Shown piece after piece: positions 8,490 through 9,955 of a stretch of 9,955 bases of DNA. Position 1 is the first letter of the stretch. Each line of letters begins with the position of its first letter. The notes beneath the pieces are model-generated. The model was not told where the DNA came from. It made no database searches and worked only from the letters and a program-made list of their open reading frames with translations. The position numbers and the translations under genes are program-made. The DNA is from Planctomycetota bacterium (GTDB lineage Bacteria > Patescibacteriota > Patescibacteriia > Patescibacteriales > UBA12465), in contig JALOQQ010000028.1 in the NCBI GenBank assembly GCA_025453315.1, positions 1 through 9,955 on the forward strand. The letters run 5' to 3'.

Positions 8490-9155
8490 TTAATTTTTTG
8501 TTTCACTAATTATTTCCTCAGTTACAATACCATTTTCATTAGTACTTACATCTTCGTTTACATCTTCAGAATGAGTTTTGTCCAACATAACTTCGAGACC
8601 GGCCTCATCTTCCAATTCTTGTTCTGATTTAACAGGAGGATTTTTTTCTTTAAGCGCTTCATTAGTAACTTCGGAATTAGTATTATTTTCACTTTCTTCA
8701 ATTTTTTCTTCATCAAAATCACCTTTTATTCTTTTACGATCTTCAGGCATTTCATTATAAATCGCACCTAAAACACCATTAACAAATTTACCCGAAGATT
8801 CGCCACCAAAAGCCTTGGCTATTTCAATAGCTTCATTAATAGCAACGCGAGGTGGAATATGATCATTAACAATTAATTCATAAACACCGATACGCAAAAT
8901 ATTACGATCAACACAAGTAATCTGATCTAAAGGCCATTCTGTAGCATACTTAGTAATATAATCATCAATTTCTTTTAAATGATCTAAAACTCCTTTAACT
9001 GTATCTTTAACAAAACCACCATCATCAAAGTTGGGAGCAAAATTACGAAAGTTAACGGCAATAATTTCTTCCAAGTCAGCTTCTTTTTGACCATTAAAAT
9101 CCCAAGCAAATAAAGTCTGCATGGCTATAGTTCTAGCTAAATGACGATTAGACAT
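8490..9155 (-). CDS. nusB: NusB transcription antitermination factor with acidic C-terminal tail
   Basis: 221 aa. NusB with NusE (S10) binds boxA RNA and helps RNA polymerase transcribe rRNA operons without premature termination. Seen: an all-helical NusB domain (about 1-137) with RHLARTIAMQTLF (4-16), CVDRNILRIGVYEL (81-94), PPRVAINEAIEIAKAFG (101-117) and GKFVNGVLGAIYNEM (122-136). These are the family's conserved segments in the right order. The remaining 80 or so residues are unlike NusB: low-complexity, about one third Asp/Glu, with many Asn, Ser and Thr, and no predicted fold by eye. Usual NusB proteins are 130-160 aa. A weak GAGAGA purine run lies about 5-10 bases before the ATG, the only Shine-Dalgarno-like signal among these genes. 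It is the second gene after rpmF and precedes rnc, forming an rRNA-biogenesis group. Confidence 0.93.
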   Translation of the reverse strand: MSNRHLARTIAMQTLFAWDFNGQKEADLEEIIAVNFRNFAPNFDDGGFVKDTVKGVLDHLKEIDDYITKYATEWPLDQITCVDRNILRIGVYELIVNDHIPPRVAINEAIEIAKAFGGESSGKFVNGVLGAIYNEMPEDRKRIKGDFDEEKIEESENNTNSEVTNEALKEKNPPVKSEQELEDEAGLEVMLDKTHSEDVNEDVSTNENGIVTEEIISETKN

Positions 9156-9177
9156 ATAATTCTCTCTAACACAAAGT

Positions 9178-9199
9178 CACGCGGAAATTAAACCGCGTG
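9178..9199. other. GC-rich hairpin between rpmF and nusB
   Basis: CACGCGG (9178-9184) and CCGCGTG (9193-9199) form a perfect 7-bp stem with an 8-nt AT loop, unusually GC-rich for this DNA. The minus strand continues ACTTTGTG with no proper U-tract, so full termination is unlikely. It may stabilise the 3' end of a short rpmF mRNA, be a processing site, or be a weak terminator that tunes nusB expression. Confidence 0.45.
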
Positions 9200-9224
9200 C
9201 TCTGTTGCTCTAATTAGGTATTTA

Positions 9225-9425
9225 TTATTTTTTCTTTTTCTCATTGGTGCTTTTTATTTTTACAACTTGTTTGCCCTTATAAGTGCCACAGAAAGCGCAA
9301 GCCATATGAGGTTTTGTAGCTTTACCACATTTAGGACAAGCACTTAAAGTTGTTTTCTTTAAAGCGTCATGAGACCTTCTTCTTCGAGCCGAACTGGCGG
9401 TCCGCCTTTTTGGAGGTACTGACAT
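9225..9425 (-). CDS. rpmF: 50S ribosomal protein L32
   Basis: 66 aa, a normal L32 length. It is a small structural protein of the large ribosomal subunit. Seen: the family N-terminus SVPPKRRTASSARRRRSHDAL (2-22 region), a very basic first third, then a zinc ribbon of the four-Cys form: CPKC (30-33) and CAFC (43-46), joined by GKATKPHMA. It ends in a Lys run. The zinc-binding Cys-plus version is intact. The start is set by the family N-terminus, and a promoter lies 31-59 bp upstream of the ATG. No Shine-Dalgarno is visible in the short AT-only leader. It is the first gene of the rpmF-nusB-rnc-pilT unit, with a 69-bp gap to nusB. Confidence 0.96.
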   Translation of the reverse strand: MSVPPKRRTASSARRRRSHDALKKTTLSACPKCGKATKPHMACAFCGTYKGKQVVKIKSTNEKKKK

Positions 9426-9455
9426 AGGTAATTAAATTAATAATTTAATATTATT

Positions 9456-9484
9456 ATTCTAACTGAAAAGAATAAAAAATTCAA
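9456..9484 (-). promoter_or_regulatory. Sigma70-type promoter for rpmF-nusB-rnc-pilT
   Basis: The minus strand reads TTGAAT (9479-9484), a 17-bp spacer, and TAGAAT (9456-9461), each hexamer close to consensus. A start near 9449 leaves a leader of about 24 nt made only of A and T before ACC and the rpmF ATG. It lies in the 110-bp gap after the Cys-rich gene, so that gene and rpmF are probably separate units. Confidence 0.6.
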
Positions 9485-9535
9485 GATTGCTTTTTAACTC
9501 ACTTTAATAAGAAACTTATTAGTAATAACCACTAC

Positions 9536-9955
9536 TTAGTAACAACCACTACCAACTTCGCAAATGGAACCACAGCCATTATCTGAGCCACAGGACACGG
9601 AAGAACAATCTATGGGGTAACAATTACAATAACCATATTCACAAACATCATAAGGATTATTACAATAACCATCCTGTATTACGCCGCCGCAACCATCATC
9701 TGCTCCACATTCACCGGCAGTATTAGGATAACAATTACAATAGCCATATTCGCAAACTTCATTCGGATTATTACAATAACCGTACATATCATCTAAAACA
9801 CCTCCACAACCATTATCACTACCACATTCACCATAGGTACTAGGAGAACATTGGCAATATGAACCATCACAATAAGCATTCATACCTATATAAGAACATT
9901 CTCCACAAGATCCACCACAGCCATCATCGCCGCAATCACCCATACAAGAAGGTTG
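9536..9955 (-). CDS. Cysteine-rich repeat protein, probably secreted (N-terminus outside window)
   Basis: I do not recognise the family. 139 residues are visible; the frame stays open to the right edge (Q-P-S-C before the first Met), so the start is probably outside. The visible part has 25 Cys and 15 Tyr, is rich in Gly, Asp and Asn, and lacks Lys, Arg, His, Phe and Trp. It is built of repeats: a GECG-x-D-x-GCGG block recurs (for example GECGSDNGCGG and GECGADDGCGG), followed by GYCNNP-x-x-VCEYGYCNCYP, with a unit of about 40 residues seen nearly twice plus partial units at both ends. Such C-G-x-D-x-GCGG motifs are known from extracellular disulfide-rich proteins in several bacteria. Export and disulfide bonding are inferred: no signal peptide can be seen because the N-terminus is missing. 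The stop is TAA at 9536-9538. Confidence 0.72.
   Translation of the reverse strand, partial: QPSCMGDCGDDGCGGSCGECSYIGMNAYCDGSYCQCSPSTYGECGSDNGCGGVLDDMYGYCNNPNEVCEYGYCNCYPNTAGECGADDGCGGVIQDGYCNNPYDVCEYGYCNCYPIDCSSVSCGSDNGCGSICEVGSGCY

Noticed and set aside
6926..8760. Plus-strand open frames at 6926-7180, 7553-7765 and 8578-8760, and 2477-2683
   Set aside because: Each is antisense to a well-supported minus-strand gene (pilT-like, rnc, nusB, GlmU-like) and has no family motif.
9505..9521. Small hairpin TAATAAG-AAA-CTTATTA after the Cys-rich gene
   Set aside because: All-AT 7-bp stem without a U-tract in the right direction; could be a weak terminator for that gene but the signal is not above background.
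9536..9955. Tandem repeats in the Cys-rich region considered as a CRISPR array
   Set aside because: Repeats are imperfect, in one open reading frame and translate to a coherent Cys-rich protein repeat; no constant repeat with unique spacers.

Overview
The window is AT-rich, every gene lies on the minus strand, and nothing looks like typical plasmid or phage DNA. The likely source is a small-genome, uncultured bacterium of the Candidate Phyla Radiation (Patescibacteria). This is inferred from five things: a divergent 23S rRNA gene with no 16S beside it, a one-domain GlmU-like enzyme, an isolated prephenate dehydratase domain, a PilT-type pilus ATPase, and start codons mostly lacking a Shine-Dalgarno sequence. 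All visible stops are TAA or TAG. The class cannot be fixed from this window.

Layout, read along the minus strand from right to left. (1) 9536-9955: the 3' part of a gene for an extremely cysteine-rich repeat protein, cut by the window edge. (2) 9425 down to 6577: a likely operon rpmF (L32) - nusB - rnc (RNase III) - pilT-like ATPase, behind a near-consensus promoter (TTGAAT, 17 bp, TAGAAT). Hairpins lie in the rpmF-nusB and nusB-rnc gaps. (3) 6576-6150: a gene-free leader with a consensus promoter (TTGACA, 16 bp, TATAAT), a three-arm terminator/antiterminator-like structure and a possible second promoter. (4) 6149-3132: 23S rRNA, then 3039-2918: 5S rRNA. No 16S or tRNA accompanies them. (5) 2912-2632: a large inverted repeat behind 5S, then a promoter. 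(6) 2631 down to 1: a likely operon of a GlmU-type nucleotidyltransferase, a prephenate dehydratase domain and an endonuclease Q-type PHP protein whose C-terminus is cut by the left edge.

The middle has a common theme. NusB (rRNA antitermination) and RNase III (rRNA processing) are encoded just upstream of 23S-5S. The ends of the 23S gene can form a long processing stem, and the 5S ends are extended into a 15-bp perfect helix. The most interesting feature is the 23S leader: a strong promoter fires into a terminator whose middle arm can alternatively pair with an upstream arm overlapping the end of a 12-codon open frame. That is the layout of an attenuator, in front of an rRNA gene. It is a hypothesis from sequence only. 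Other points worth a look are the Cys-rich protein with no Lys, Arg or His in its visible part, the acidic tail on NusB, and the 27-bp inverted repeat after 5S.
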